Positions 24,055 to 31,789 of a stretch of 33,507 nucleotides of DNA are shown piece after piece (position 1 is the first letter of the stretch; each line of letters starts with the position of its first letter). A model generated the notes under the pieces. The model had not been told where the DNA came from. It did not search any database and saw nothing but the letters and a program-made list of their open reading frames with translations. The stretch is taken from NCBI GenBank assembly GCA_020048645.1, contig JAIFMG010000115.1:1-33507 (forward strand), read 5' to 3'. Made by a program: the position numbers and the translations under genes. This DNA comes from Bacteroidota bacterium (GTDB taxonomy: Bacteria > Bacteroidota > Bacteroidia > Bacteroidales > UBA6013).

Positions 24055-24222
24055 AATCCCGAAGGGATGGAACTGTTGTAGCCAGCCAAGCGTGCGTGGA
24101 GGGGAACCCCGAAGGGTTGGCATGATCTGGCTCTTCCTCCCGACCAGGACAATTTCACCCCTTCGGGGTTCTATTCTATGGCTTGGCTCCGCTTTCCACA
24201 CTCATGGCACCCCTTCGGGGTT
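24055..24222. repeat. Four phased copies of a CCCCGAAGGGG palindromic repeat
   Basis: Units start at 24055 (AATCCCGAAGGGATGG), 24105 (AACCCCGAAGGGTTGG), 24156 and 24208 (both CACCCCTTCGGGGTT), so spaced 50, 51 and 52 bp. The first two are in one orientation and the last two in the other. The sequence between is less conserved but includes recurring CATGATCTGG/CATGG-like words. From memory, this palindrome appears in intergenic dispersed repeats in Bacteroidota. Confidence 0.75.
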
Positions 24223-24320
24223 GGGCGAGTCTTCAAAGCAATCGATCACCCATGAACGCGGCTCGGTATCAGAACAGCTCGGATTTGTCAGAAATGGGTG
24301 CTTGGGACATTGCACCCCCT

Positions 24321-24335
24321 AAAGCAACTTGGTGT
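24321..24335. repeat. 15-mer shared with the 27.1-kb gap
   Basis: AAAGCAACTTGGTGT occurs identically at 24321-24335 and 27137-27151, and its core ACACCAAGTTG occurs inverted at 27012-27022. Confidence 0.6.
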
Positions 24336-24432
24336 TTTGGGCCAGCATTCGAACACAAAGGCACTCGGCATCAAGCTGTTTTGCCGACATTTCCGCACGA
24401 CTTCCGAAGCGGCCTGCTTGGGGCTGGCAGGC

Positions 24433-26826
24433 TCATTCGTAGCGGAGCGAGCGCGCCGGGTCGGTCAGGCTGGCCTTGACGGACTGGTAGGCCGTGGTCA
24501 GGACCGTGGCCGCAAGGCTGATGAGGCTGGCCCAGAGCAGCTCCGCCCAGCCCACCTCGACGCGGTAGGCGAAGTTCTCGAGCCACTGGCGCAGGCTCCA
24601 CCAGGCGGCCAGCCAGCCCAGCAGGTTGGCCCCGACAAAGGGCCACAGCAGCTCGCGCCAGAGCAGGCCCACAACCTCGAAGGCCGAGGCGCCGAGCACC
24701 TTGCGGATGCCTATCTCCTTGATTCGCTGCGAGGTAACGAACGAAGACAAGCCCACGAGCCCCAGGCAGGTTATCAGGATGGCCAGCAGGGCCAAGTAGC
24801 CGAAAGTCTGGCTCAGCTTGCTCTCGACACGGTAAAAACGCGAGAGCGTCTGGTCGAGCAGGTGGTAGCGGAAGGTGCCATCGCCAGAGAGCTCCCCGGC
24901 GACGCGCTCGACCTCGGCCAGCGCCTGCTCCGTATCCGGGCCCAGCCGCAGGTTGAGCACCGGCAGGGGCAGGCTGTCGAACAGGAGCACCAGCGGGTCG
25001 ATGGGCTGGTGCAGCGAAACATAGTTGAAGTCGGCCACCACGCCCACCACGCGGCCCAGGATGCGCCCGACGGCGGCCGCGTCGTCGCTCGAGGACATGG
25101 GCGTGCCCAGCGCGGCCTCGGGCGTCAGGCCCAGGGCGCGGACGGCCGCCTCGTTGAGGATGAACTGCTCCCCCTGCCGGAGGCTGTCGAAGTCGGCGCC
25201 CGCGACCAGCCGAAGGCCGAGCGTGGCCAGGTAGTGGGCGTCGGTGGAGATGAAGTTCAGCGCCAAGATGGCCGTGCTGTCGGCCAGCTCCACCACGAAG
25301 GGCATCCGCGACGTGCGCTCGGCGGGCAGGGCCGACGAGCAGAAGCTCGACTCCAGAACTTGCGGAAGCTCGCCCAGGCGCGCCTGGAACTCGTCGGCGC
25401 GCGCCCACAGGAGGCTGTCGCGCAGGGCCGCCACCATGATGTTGCCCTTTTCGAAGCCCAGGTCCTTGTTCTGGAAGAAGTCGAACTGCTTTTGCACCAC
25501 CAGCGTGCCCGCCAGCATCGCCACCGATATGCCCAACTGCAAGCCAACCAGCACCTTGCGCAGCCGTCCGCCGTGGCGCTTGCCCACCCGGGCCTTGCCC
25601 TTGAGCACCTCCACGGCCTTGAAGGACGAAAGGTAGAAGGCCGGATAAAGCCCCGAGGCCAGGCCCACCAGCAGGCTCAGGCCGAAGCTGATGGCCAGCA
25701 TGGGCAGGTTTTCGTTCCAGACGAAGCGCAAGTCCTTGCCTGAGAGCGTGTTGAAGCTCGGCAGCAGCCACTCGACCAAGGCCACGGCCAGCACCCAGCC
25801 GGCCAGGGCCAGCAGCAGCGACTCGCTCAGGAAACGCAGCCGGATCTGCCCGAGGCTCGCCCCCGCGACCTTGTGGATGCCCACCTCCTTGGCCCTGTCG
25901 GAGGCGCGCGCCGTGGCGATGTTGGTGTAGTTCACCACCGCGATGGTCAGGATGATGGCCGCGATGGCGATGAAGATCTGCACGTAGCGCCGCTCACCCG
26001 AGGGCAGGTCCCACTCGGCCTGCGAATCGAGGTAGATCGAGGCCAGCGGCTCGAGCACGGGCTGGTAGGTGGCCCCGAGCGACTGGCCCAGCTCGGCCAT
26101 GTGGCGGTCGTAAAAGCCCGAAAACCGCGCCCCGAAGGCCTCCGGGTCGAAGCCCTCGCGCACGCGCAAGTAGGTGAAGGCGTTGAACGACCAGATGCTC
26201 GCCTGCTCGGCCCAGTCGGCCACCGTGCCCAGCGAAAGCAGCATCCCGAAGCGCAGGTGCGAGTTGCCCAGGGGATCCGCGAGCACGCCCACCACCACGA
26301 AAGGCTGGTCGCCCTCGCGGACGAGCACCTTGCCCACGGCCGGCTCCTGGCCGAAGTAGCGCTCGGCCACCTGCCGGCTCAGCACGACGGTGTTGGGCTC
26401 GGTGAGGGCCTTTTCGGCTGTCCCTTCGGCAAATTCGAAACCGAAAAAGTCAAAAAAGCTCGAATCGGCATAAAACACGTCATCGTGCATGAACTGTTTC
26501 TGGCCGTATCGGAAGCCCTGCTCGCCCGCGTCGATCACGCGCAAGAAAGCCTCGACCTGCGGGTCTTCCCGCGCCAGCAGCGGCCCAAGGGGCAGACCGC
26601 TCGTGGCCACCGTGTCGCTCTGGTTGGCGATGGTGTAGCCCGAGCTGACGCGGTAGGTCCGCTCGTGGTTGGGCTGGTGCCGGTCGTAGCTCAGCTCGTC
26701 CTGCACGTAAAGCCCGATCAGGCTGGTGGCGGCCAGGCCCAGCACAAATCCCAACACGTTCATGCTGGCGTAAAACTTGTCTCGGACCAGGCCTCGGTAC
26801 GCGCTTTTCAGGTAACTGCCAAACAT
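24433..26826 (-). CDS. MacB/FtsX-type ABC transporter permease
   Basis: A 797-residue membrane protein with the layout of the large Bacteroidota permeases. An N-terminal helix (VLGFVLGLAATSLIGLYV at about 22-40) precedes a MacB-like periplasmic core. Central transmembrane helices sit around 295-430, including the FtsX-like AIAAIILTIAVVNYTNIATARASDRAKEVGIHKVAGASLGQIRLRFL pattern. A second periplasmic core follows, then a C-terminal FtsX domain with SQRIKEIGIRKVLGASAFEVVGLLW and the end TDPARSLRYE. Both copies of the REVGI-R/KVxGAS motif are present. The ATG at 26826 is chosen because the upstream extension has no membrane or conserved sequence. No ATPase is adjacent, so the partner is elsewhere. 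Substrate unknown; lipoprotein, peptide or antibiotic export are family precedents. Confidence 0.92.
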   Translation of the reverse strand: MFGSYLKSAYRGLVRDKFYASMNVLGFVLGLAATSLIGLYVQDELSYDRHQPNHERTYRVSSGYTIANQSDTVATSGLPLGPLLAREDPQVEAFLRVIDAGEQGFRYGQKQFMHDDVFYADSSFFDFFGFEFAEGTAEKALTEPNTVVLSRQVAERYFGQEPAVGKVLVREGDQPFVVVGVLADPLGNSHLRFGMLLSLGTVADWAEQASIWSFNAFTYLRVREGFDPEAFGARFSGFYDRHMAELGQSLGATYQPVLEPLASIYLDSQAEWDLPSGERRYVQIFIAIAAIILTIAVVNYTNIATARASDRAKEVGIHKVAGASLGQIRLRFLSESLLLALAGWVLAVALVEWLLPSFNTLSGKDLRFVWNENLPMLAISFGLSLLVGLASGLYPAFYLSSFKAVEVLKGKARVGKRHGGRLRKVLVGLQLGISVAMLAGTLVVQKQFDFFQNKDLGFEKGNIMVAALRDSLLWARADEFQARLGELPQVLESSFCSSALPAERTSRMPFVVELADSTAILALNFISTDAHYLATLGLRLVAGADFDSLRQGEQFILNEAAVRALGLTPEAALGTPMSSSDDAAAVGRILGRVVGVVADFNYVSLHQPIDPLVLLFDSLPLPVLNLRLGPDTEQALAEVERVAGELSGDGTFRYHLLDQTLSRFYRVESKLSQTFGYLALLAILITCLGLVGLSSFVTSQRIKEIGIRKVLGASAFEVVGLLWRELLWPFVGANLLGWLAAWWSLRQWLENFAYRVEVGWAELLWASLISLAATVLTTAYQSVKASLTDPARSLRYE

Positions 26827-27286
26827 GATGAATTTTGTTAGAAGCATTCGGGACTTCGCAGGGCAATGTAAGCAATTCTTCGACATTCGGCTGCTTACTC
26901 CCATTATTGGAAAAACCATCCATCAGGTTGAATCTTTCAAACGACCACATTGCGTCAAAACAAGTTAAAAAAATACTAGGCAGGATAGAAAAACCTTTCA
27001 GCCCAAAACTGACACCAAGTTGTGCTCAAACGCATTGGCCAATTCCTGGAGTTACGCTGCCGGGCTCGAATCCCGTAGCAATTGGCACAACAGCCAAATT
27101 TTGTCGGTCAATGGTGATGTGTCTGTCTCAACATCGAAAGCAACTTGGTGTAAAGGTTTCATTGTTGACTTTTCCTCTACCCTAAATCAGAAATTTTTCG
27201 CCGTTAGCATTCGCCAGTTTCATCCATTTGGTGTAAATTGGCTGAAGGAACCAATTGTCCAAAATTTCAAACCAAACTAAGAAAAC
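26827..27286. other. 460-bp gap between divergent genes with an inverted-repeat element
   Basis: Holds the paired 11-mers ACACCAAGTTG (27012-27022) and CAACTTGGTGT (27141-27151), about 140 bp apart end to end, and a short inverted repeat AATTGG...CCAATT at 27237-27256 just before the next gene. It is more AT-rich than neighbouring genes. No gene and no clear promoter are visible. Confidence 0.6.
27012..27151. repeat. Inverted-repeat-bounded segment (possible MITE remnant)
   Basis: Perfect 11-bp terminal inverted repeats ACACCAAGTTG / CAACTTGGTGT enclose about 118 bp without a reading frame. No clear target duplication is seen. The third copy of the end sequence at 24325-24335 suggests it is dispersed. 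Confidence 0.35.
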
Positions 27287-27646
27287 ATGGCAGAAGTTAA
27301 GAAAATCACACACCAGTCGAAGACAATCTTTCTGGCCGACCACCGGGGATGGCAGGGCCAGGAGGTCATCGACAACCAGCTTCATCTGCTGGAAATGGTC
27401 AAGAAGGAGGGCGGGAAGACGGCCCTGGTCCTGACCGACATGACGGAAGTTTTCGTTACGATCGAGGTACACCGCAAGCTCAAGGAAATCGGCGAGGAAC
27501 TCCTCAAGCACAGCCGAAAAGCCGCGGTGGTGGGCATGAACACCGGCGCCAAGAAGGTGCTGATCAACGCGTTCATCGCCGTGGCGGGCAAGCCCATGAG
27601 GCTGTTCGACGAGGTGGAAACGGCCAAGAACTGGCTGGTGCAGTGA
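27287..27646 (+). CDS. SpoIIAA-like (STAS/SEC14-fold) protein
   Basis: A 119-residue soluble protein with alternating strands and helices: TIFLADHRGWQGQEVIDNQLHLLEMV, TALVLTDMTEVFVTIEVHRKLKEIGEELL, KAAVVGMNTGAKKVLINAFIAVAGKPMRLFDEVETAKNWL. The C-terminal pattern KAAVVG...RLFDEVETAKNWL is like the SpoIIAA-like proteins (DUF3478/STAS-like), in which a short lysine-rich helix precedes a terminal WL. No DSSG phosphosite is present. The function of this family is largely unknown. An 11-bp hairpin follows its stop codon. Confidence 0.6.
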   Translation: MAEVKKITHQSKTIFLADHRGWQGQEVIDNQLHLLEMVKKEGGKTALVLTDMTEVFVTIEVHRKLKEIGEELLKHSRKAAVVGMNTGAKKVLINAFIAVAGKPMRLFDEVETAKNWLVQ

Positions 27647-27652
27647 GGCATC

Positions 27653-27684
27653 GGGCGGCAGGGCGGCTCGTTTCCCTGCCGCCC
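27653..27684 (+). terminator. Strong GC hairpin after the SpoIIAA-like gene
   Basis: GGGCGGCAGGG at 27653-27663 and CCCTGCCGCCC at 27674-27684 form a perfect 11-bp stem with a 10-nt loop, beginning 7 nt after the stop codon. No T run follows, so it may slow or partly end transcription or protect the 3' end rather than act as a classic terminator. Confidence 0.5.
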
Positions 27685-27788
27685 GCTCCTGATTCATGGC
27701 AAGGCTGCCTCGGCGGAAAGCCAAGCGCGACGCGCCCGAACTTTCAGCGGGCAAGACCGTAGGAAACCCAACCCAACCCAAGCTTCGC

Positions 27789-27950
27789 ATGGAAATAGCC
27801 CTGTTCGTCTTCCTGATCATTGGCTTTTTTGTGGCTATCCAGGCAATTCGCTTGGTCGCCGAGCTCTTCTCGGAAATCATAAAGCTGGCCCCGATGTTTT
27901 TCCTGCTGCTTGTCCTGGCCGTGATGGCCTGGCTGTCATGGTGGTTGTGA
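27789..27950 (+). CDS. Small two-helix membrane protein
   Basis: A 53-residue hydrophobic protein starting MEIALFVFLIIGFFVAIQAIRLV and ending FFLLLVLAVMAWLSWWL, with two predicted membrane helices separated by a short polar segment ELFSEIIKLAP. A longer frame from 27696 adds a basic, low-complexity leader that looks untranslated. Function unknown. It lies convergent to the phosphatase gene. Confidence 0.5.
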   Translation: MEIALFVFLIIGFFVAIQAIRLVAELFSEIIKLAPMFFLLLVLAVMAWLSWWL

Positions 27951-27976
27951 CCATGTGAATATCAGCAAAAATCAAC

Positions 27977-28010
27977 CCTCGCGGGGCTTCGCGACAGAAG
28001 CGTGGCGAGG
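27977..28010 (-). terminator. Probable terminator of the phosphatase gene
   Basis: Two nested stems, CCTCGC/GCGAGG (27977-27982 with 28005-28010) and GCTTC/GAAGC (27986-27990 with 27997-28001). On the minus strand they are followed by GTTGATTTTTG. It lies directly after the stop codon at 28013. Confidence 0.55.
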
Positions 28011-28012
28011 CT

Positions 28013-28762
28013 TCAGGAGTCCACCATCGGCTCGAAAAACAGGCTGCGGCTGTCGAGCTCGAAGGCGCAAAGGTGGCCGAAGTCCTCGGCGCGGAAGTCG
28101 TCGCCGGAGGCCATGCGCAGCGGGCGGCTCTTGTGCCGATAGACGCATCCGTTGTCGAGCGGGATTTTGGCATGTGCCTCGCGCACGGCCCGCTCGATGA
28201 CGGGCCGGGTGGTGGGCTGGTGGCCGTAGAGCACGGGTTTTCCACCTTGTTTTTCGAGGTCGGCGGGCCAGTCGCGCAGTTCCAGGAGGTCGCTGGCGGC
28301 CTCGAAGGGCCAGGCTTTCGCGAGGTCGAGGCCCGCGTGCAGCAGGTGGAAGTCGTCGAGCTCGATGTGGTGGGGCATGGCCTCGAACAGGCGGCGGAAC
28401 TCGGCGCGCAGGCGCTGGCCGGGGCCGAGCAGGTCGAGGGCGCCCATGCGCTTGAGGTAGCCCCAGAAGTAGCCCGGCTCGTACTCGCGCTCGGCGGCGA
28501 GCAGGTTCTCCTCGTGGTTGCCGCGCACGAAATGGAGCTGGTAGCCCTTGTCGAGCAGCGCGAGGAGCCGCGAGAGCACCTGGGCGCTCCGGGGGCCTTT
28601 GTCCACCAGGTCGCCGATGAAGAAGACCTGGTCGCTGGGCTGTAGGTCCAAGGTCCTGAACATCAGGATCTCAAGGGTCACGGCGCATCCGTGGACATCG
28701 CCAATGACCAGGCGGCGCGACTGGCCGCGGGGCACGAACTGGCGCAAGGGCTTGGCATCCAT
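28013..28762 (-). CDS. PP1/PrpA-like metallophosphoesterase
   Basis: A 249-residue calcineurin-fold phosphatase. Motifs in order: GDVHG with D22 and H24 (residues 21-25), GDLVDKG (50-56), GNHEEN (81-86), then LLHAGLD and YGHQPT supplying the remaining metal-binding histidines. These are the signatures of the bacterial PPP family (serine/threonine phosphatase or diadenosine tetraphosphatase-like). The substrate cannot be told from sequence. It lies 42 nt after the tRNA-dihydrouridine synthase gene on the same strand and probably shares its transcript. Confidence 0.87.
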   Translation of the reverse strand: MDAKPLRQFVPRGQSRRLVIGDVHGCAVTLEILMFRTLDLQPSDQVFFIGDLVDKGPRSAQVLSRLLALLDKGYQLHFVRGNHEENLLAAEREYEPGYFWGYLKRMGALDLLGPGQRLRAEFRRLFEAMPHHIELDDFHLLHAGLDLAKAWPFEAASDLLELRDWPADLEKQGGKPVLYGHQPTTRPVIERAVREAHAKIPLDNGCVYRHKSRPLRMASGDDFRAEDFGHLCAFELDSRSLFFEPMVDS

Positions 28763-28804
28763 GGACTTGCAGGGGCGAAGTTGGGTGCTGGCTCTCGGTT
28801 CGGC

Positions 28805-29830
28805 TCAGACGGGCTCCGTCTCCAGGGCCTTGGCCCAGGGGCTTTCGAGGATGAGCTGGCGGACCTGCTCGAGGCCGTGGGTCTCCATCATGGCGGCGCG
28901 GATGGGGGCGGCCCCGGCGAAGTCGTGGGTGTAGATCTTGAAAAAGCGGCGCAAAATGGCGAAATTGCGCTCGCCGTCCCATTGTTTGTGGAAGTCGGTG
29001 GCGTGTTTCCAGAGCAGGGCGAGCTTCTGCTCGGGGCTGCGCTCGGGCTTTTCGCGGTTGAAGAACCACGGATTGGCGAAGATGCCCCGCCCGACCATCA
29101 CGCCATCGACGCCATGCCGGGCGATCTTGTCGAGCCCGTCGGCCACGCTGGCCACGTCGCCGTTGCCGATGATGGGAATGTCGAGCCCCATCTCGTCGCG
29201 GACGCGGACGACCTTGGCGATCTCGTCCCAATCGGCGGGCACTTCCGACATTTGCTTCTGCGTGCGGCCGTGCATGACCAGGGCGGCGGGGCCGGTCTCG
29301 AGGATCTGCCGGGTCCATTCCTCGGTGCGGTGTTGCGATACGCCTGTGCGGGTTTTGACGCTCACGGGCAGGTTCGAGGCCTCGCGGGTGGCCAGGACGA
29401 TCTCGCGGGCCAGGTCGGGGGTGCCGATCAGGGCCGAGCAACTGCCCTGCTTGACGATCTTGCGGACGGGGCATCCCATGTTGATGTCGATGCCATCGAA
29501 CTCGAAAGCCTCGCAGAGCCAGCGGGTTGCCTGGTGGTACTTCTCGGGATTGGCCCCCCAGATCTGGGCGACGATCTTGACGCCCTTGGCGCGGAGCAAA
29601 TCCCGCTCCGACTGGCTGACCACCAGGCGCTTGGCCACCTTGTCGCGGCCCACGGGGTGGCAGAGGCCGTCCGTGGAGGTGAACTCGGTATAGACCACTT
29701 GCAGCCACTCGGGCGCGGATACGTGCAGGACCAGCTCGCGGAAGACCGTGTCCGTGACGTCCTCCATCGGCGCGAGGGCGAAGATGGGGCCTTGGGCCTT
29801 GAGCTGTTTCCAGAAATCGCCGTTTTCCAT
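28805..29830 (-). CDS. dus: tRNA-dihydrouridine synthase
   Basis: A 341-residue FMN enzyme that reduces uridines in the tRNA D-loop. It starts IFALAPMEDVTDTVFRELV (FMN-site strand) and has the catalytic cysteine C120 in IDINMGCPVRKIVKQGSCSALIG. Further typical segments are PVSVKTRTGV, ALVMHGRTQKQMS, IIGNGDVASVADG and GVDGVMVGRGIFANPWF. Length is usual for the DusB/DusA-like group, and the GCPVRK sequence leans to the Gram-positive/Bacteroidota Dus type. Subfamily is uncertain, so no letter is given. A candidate promoter lies 38 nt upstream. Confidence 0.94.
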   Translation of the reverse strand: MENGDFWKQLKAQGPIFALAPMEDVTDTVFRELVLHVSAPEWLQVVYTEFTSTDGLCHPVGRDKVAKRLVVSQSERDLLRAKGVKIVAQIWGANPEKYHQATRWLCEAFEFDGIDINMGCPVRKIVKQGSCSALIGTPDLAREIVLATREASNLPVSVKTRTGVSQHRTEEWTRQILETGPAALVMHGRTQKQMSEVPADWDEIAKVVRVRDEMGLDIPIIGNGDVASVADGLDKIARHGVDGVMVGRGIFANPWFFNREKPERSPEQKLALLWKHATDFHKQWDGERNFAILRRFFKIYTHDFAGAAPIRAAMMETHGLEQVRQLILESPWAKALETEPV

Positions 29831-29867
29831 GCCTATTCGGGTGGTTTCGTGGGTGGGAAATGGGCCG

Positions 29868-29897
29868 CGAACTTACGCGATTCTGCCGAAAAGACAG
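29868..29897 (-). promoter_or_regulatory. Candidate promoter for dus
   Basis: On the minus strand, TAAGTTCG (29868-29875) is a -7-like element. A CTG triplet, one base off TTG, lies 19 nt upstream in the usual -33 place. Spacing to the dus ATG is about 38 nt. Confidence 0.35.
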
Positions 29898-29919
29898 CCT
29901 TGCCGCACGCGGCCCTCGC

Positions 29920-30510
29920 TCAGCGGATGGTCTCCTTGACGCGGACGTCGCCCAGCATGACATCCCAAAAGCCGATGACGCGCCCCCCGATCTGGGTCTC
30001 CTTGCGCTCGACATAGATGGTTATGTCCTTCTGGGTCTGGTCGCGATAGACCAGGCCGGTTTCGTCGGAATAGGCAGAGAAGCGCTGGAAGACGGTGATC
30101 ACGCCCACGTAGCGCCCATCGGGCTGGAGCTCCAAGTCGCTGACATACTGAATGTCGAACCAGTCGATTTCGACGCGGTCGTAGTTCAGGCGCAGGAGGC
30201 GCTCCAGGTAGGTGCGCACCGGATAGTTGACGATGGAGCCGTCAGCCACGTTCGAGACGCCGAAGCGGGAACCCTCCATGAAGAGCTCCACGGCCCTTTC
30301 GATGACCCGGTTGGCCTCCGACCAGGGCGTGGCCTTGTCGCCGATCAGTCGGATGTAGGTGCTCAGGTCGCGCACCTTTTCGAGGGCCAGGCTGTCGATG
30401 GCCATTTTGCGCTCGGGGCTGATGGCCTCGGCCTGGGCGAAGGCGGGCGAGGCGGCGGCCAGCCACAAGGCCATGACCCACAAGAGTTTGAAATGCTTCA
30501 GGGTTTCCAT
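29920..30510 (-). CDS. Exported protein of unknown function
   Basis: A 196-residue protein with a Sec signal ending ASPAFA-QAEA (cleavage near residue 26). The mature part is mixed helix and strand: IDSLALEKVRDLSTYIRLIGDKATPWSEANRVIERAVELF, then several strands including VEIDWFDIQYVSDLELQ, YVGVITVFQRFSAYS and KDITIYVERKE. The pattern suggests an NTF2-like cone fold, but I cannot confirm it. It starts 7 nt after the upstream lipoprotein gene, so the two are co-transcribed. Confidence 0.72.
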   Translation of the reverse strand: METLKHFKLLWVMALWLAAASPAFAQAEAISPERKMAIDSLALEKVRDLSTYIRLIGDKATPWSEANRVIERAVELFMEGSRFGVSNVADGSIVNYPVRTYLERLLRLNYDRVEIDWFDIQYVSDLELQPDGRYVGVITVFQRFSAYSDETGLVYRDQTQKDITIYVERKETQIGGRVIGFWDVMLGDVRVKETIR

Positions 30511-30517
30511 CGGTGGC

Positions 30518-31174
30518 TCAGGGGTTTGAAAGTTCGAGGAGGGTTATCTTGCCTTGTGCGTCAAGTTCCAACAGGTCGATTTTCTTGTTGAAGTTCTTGG
30601 TATCCTTGATGTACTCGAGGTACTTGCGGATGGTGGTGGGCTCGTCGTAGTCCACGATGGCGCCTTCGCGGGCCACGACGATCAGCACGGGTGCGTCGGG
30701 CGAGGCGAACTGCTGGAGGGTCTGGGCGATGCGCTGGTTGGCGGCGTCGATGTCGTTGGCCAGGGCGGCGTCCTGTATCTGGTTGAGGCTCAGGCGCAGG
30801 CTCTGCTCGCGCGAAAGGACCGCGGGGTTGGGCGGGTTGTCGTTGGGGCGGTCGGCGTTGGCGGCGGCCTCGGCGCGCTTGCGCTCAAGCAGTTGGCGGG
30901 CCTGTTCGAGCAGGGCGAGCACCTCGGGGTCGGTCAGGTTGAGGGCCTCGATGCGGCGGATCTCGCTTTCGAGCTCCTCGATGCTGACGTTGGGGTCAGC
31001 CAGCAGGCCGCGGAGGGCCGAGGCGGTGCTCTGGACCAGCTCCTGGCGCTGGCGCTCCTGCTCCTGGGCCTCGCGCTTGGCCTTGCAGCCCACCGAAGAG
31101 CCAGCCAGCAGCATCAGCACGGCCAAGAGCATCAGGTTGTTGGAAATGCCTCGCAAGGCGTTTTTCAGTTTCAT
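30518..31174 (-). CDS. Lipoprotein of unknown function
   Basis: A 218-residue lipoprotein with lipobox SVGC (Cys near residue 30) following a hydrophobic signal. A long charged helical region (about 35-105, rich in Glu, Arg, Gln and Ala, likely coiled coil) follows, then a Pro/Asn linker, and a C-terminal region with APVLIVVAREGAIVDYDEPTTIRKYLEYIKDT and KIDLLELDAQGKITLLELS. No family is recognised. It is the first gene of a pair with the exported protein downstream. Confidence 0.75.
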   Translation of the reverse strand: MKLKNALRGISNNLMLLAVLMLLAGSSVGCKAKREAQEQERQRQELVQSTASALRGLLADPNVSIEELESEIRRIEALNLTDPEVLALLEQARQLLERKRAEAAANADRPNDNPPNPAVLSREQSLRLSLNQIQDAALANDIDAANQRIAQTLQQFASPDAPVLIVVAREGAIVDYDEPTTIRKYLEYIKDTKNFNKKIDLLELDAQGKITLLELSNP

Positions 31175-31789
31175 ACTGGGTGAGTTTTGGGTTGGGCGGG
31201 ATTTGGTTCCAAAAATAGCATTCTTCCGTCATGGCAAAGCATCGATCGGGCAACAAATTGAATTGGCGCTGCTACCGTTCGCTCTTGTCCCACAATCGCC
31301 CCAGTGCGTGGCGACACTTGCAACACATTGATATTCAAAATACTGTCTCCAAGAGTAAAGCACTTGGGTATAGGGTTCCTCCCTTTTCCTGCGGACGACG
31401 TCGGCCATGCGTCTTGGCGCCAAGTCTTCGTTCTCGCCAAGATGCAAAGCTGGCCCACTGCCCCGACGAAGACGCCCAAGGTCGCCAGTGGCCACCTCTC
31501 GCGCAGCGCAGGGCCTACGAACAAAATTCGCCCAGCCCTTTGGATTTTTAGAAATAAGTGCATACCTTGGTAAGCTAGAAACGCATGCAAGGATGGCAAG
31601 GCAACGTTCAAAGCCACCGACAGTTGATGCCCAAATCCGCTTGGAGCTGGGCTCGGAGCAGCCCGCGGGGAAGGCCCCTGGGCGGCGTCTTTCAGAAACG
31701 CACAACTGGGAAGCCTGACGGGGGAGCGAGGTTTTTTAGGATGGCCTTTCATTCAAAAGGAATTGAATTTCTTGTAAAAAAGCAAAAAT
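31175..31789. other. 615-bp gap with no credible gene
   Basis: It holds the promoter at 31210-31238 and, at 31405-31452, a sequence with the palindrome CTTGGCGCCAAG (31413-31424) followed by words resembling a dispersed intergenic repeat (CTTGGCG / CGCCAAG around GATGCAAAGC). Overlapping open frames on both strands are judged spurious. The change to AT-rich DNA begins near 31735. Confidence 0.6.
31210..31238 (-). promoter_or_regulatory. Promoter for the lipoprotein/exported-protein pair
   Basis: On the minus strand, TTTG (31235-31238) and TATTTTTG (31210-31217), an exact TAnnTTTG. The spacer is 17 nt, two short of the commonest value. Predicted transcription start is near 31203, about 30 nt before the ATG. 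Confidence 0.55.

Larger units (their letters stand above)
23851..24432. other. 582-bp gene-free gap with dispersed repeats
   Basis: Between convergent genes. It contains the four-copy palindromic array at 24055-24222 and a 15-mer shared with the 27.1-kb gap (24321-24335). Short open frames here are not credible. No terminator with a T run is visible for either neighbour. Confidence 0.7.

Noticed and set aside
27060-27076. T-arm-like sequence (CGGG-CTCGAAT-CCCG) suggesting a tRNA
   Set aside because: No matching acceptor, D-arm or anticodon stem can be folded around it; probably part of the inverted-repeat element.
31171-31752. 193-residue minus-strand frame and several overlapping frames in the 31.2-31.7 kb gap
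   Set aside because: Frames overlap on both strands, no domain or signal is seen, and part of the DNA looks like a dispersed non-coding repeat.
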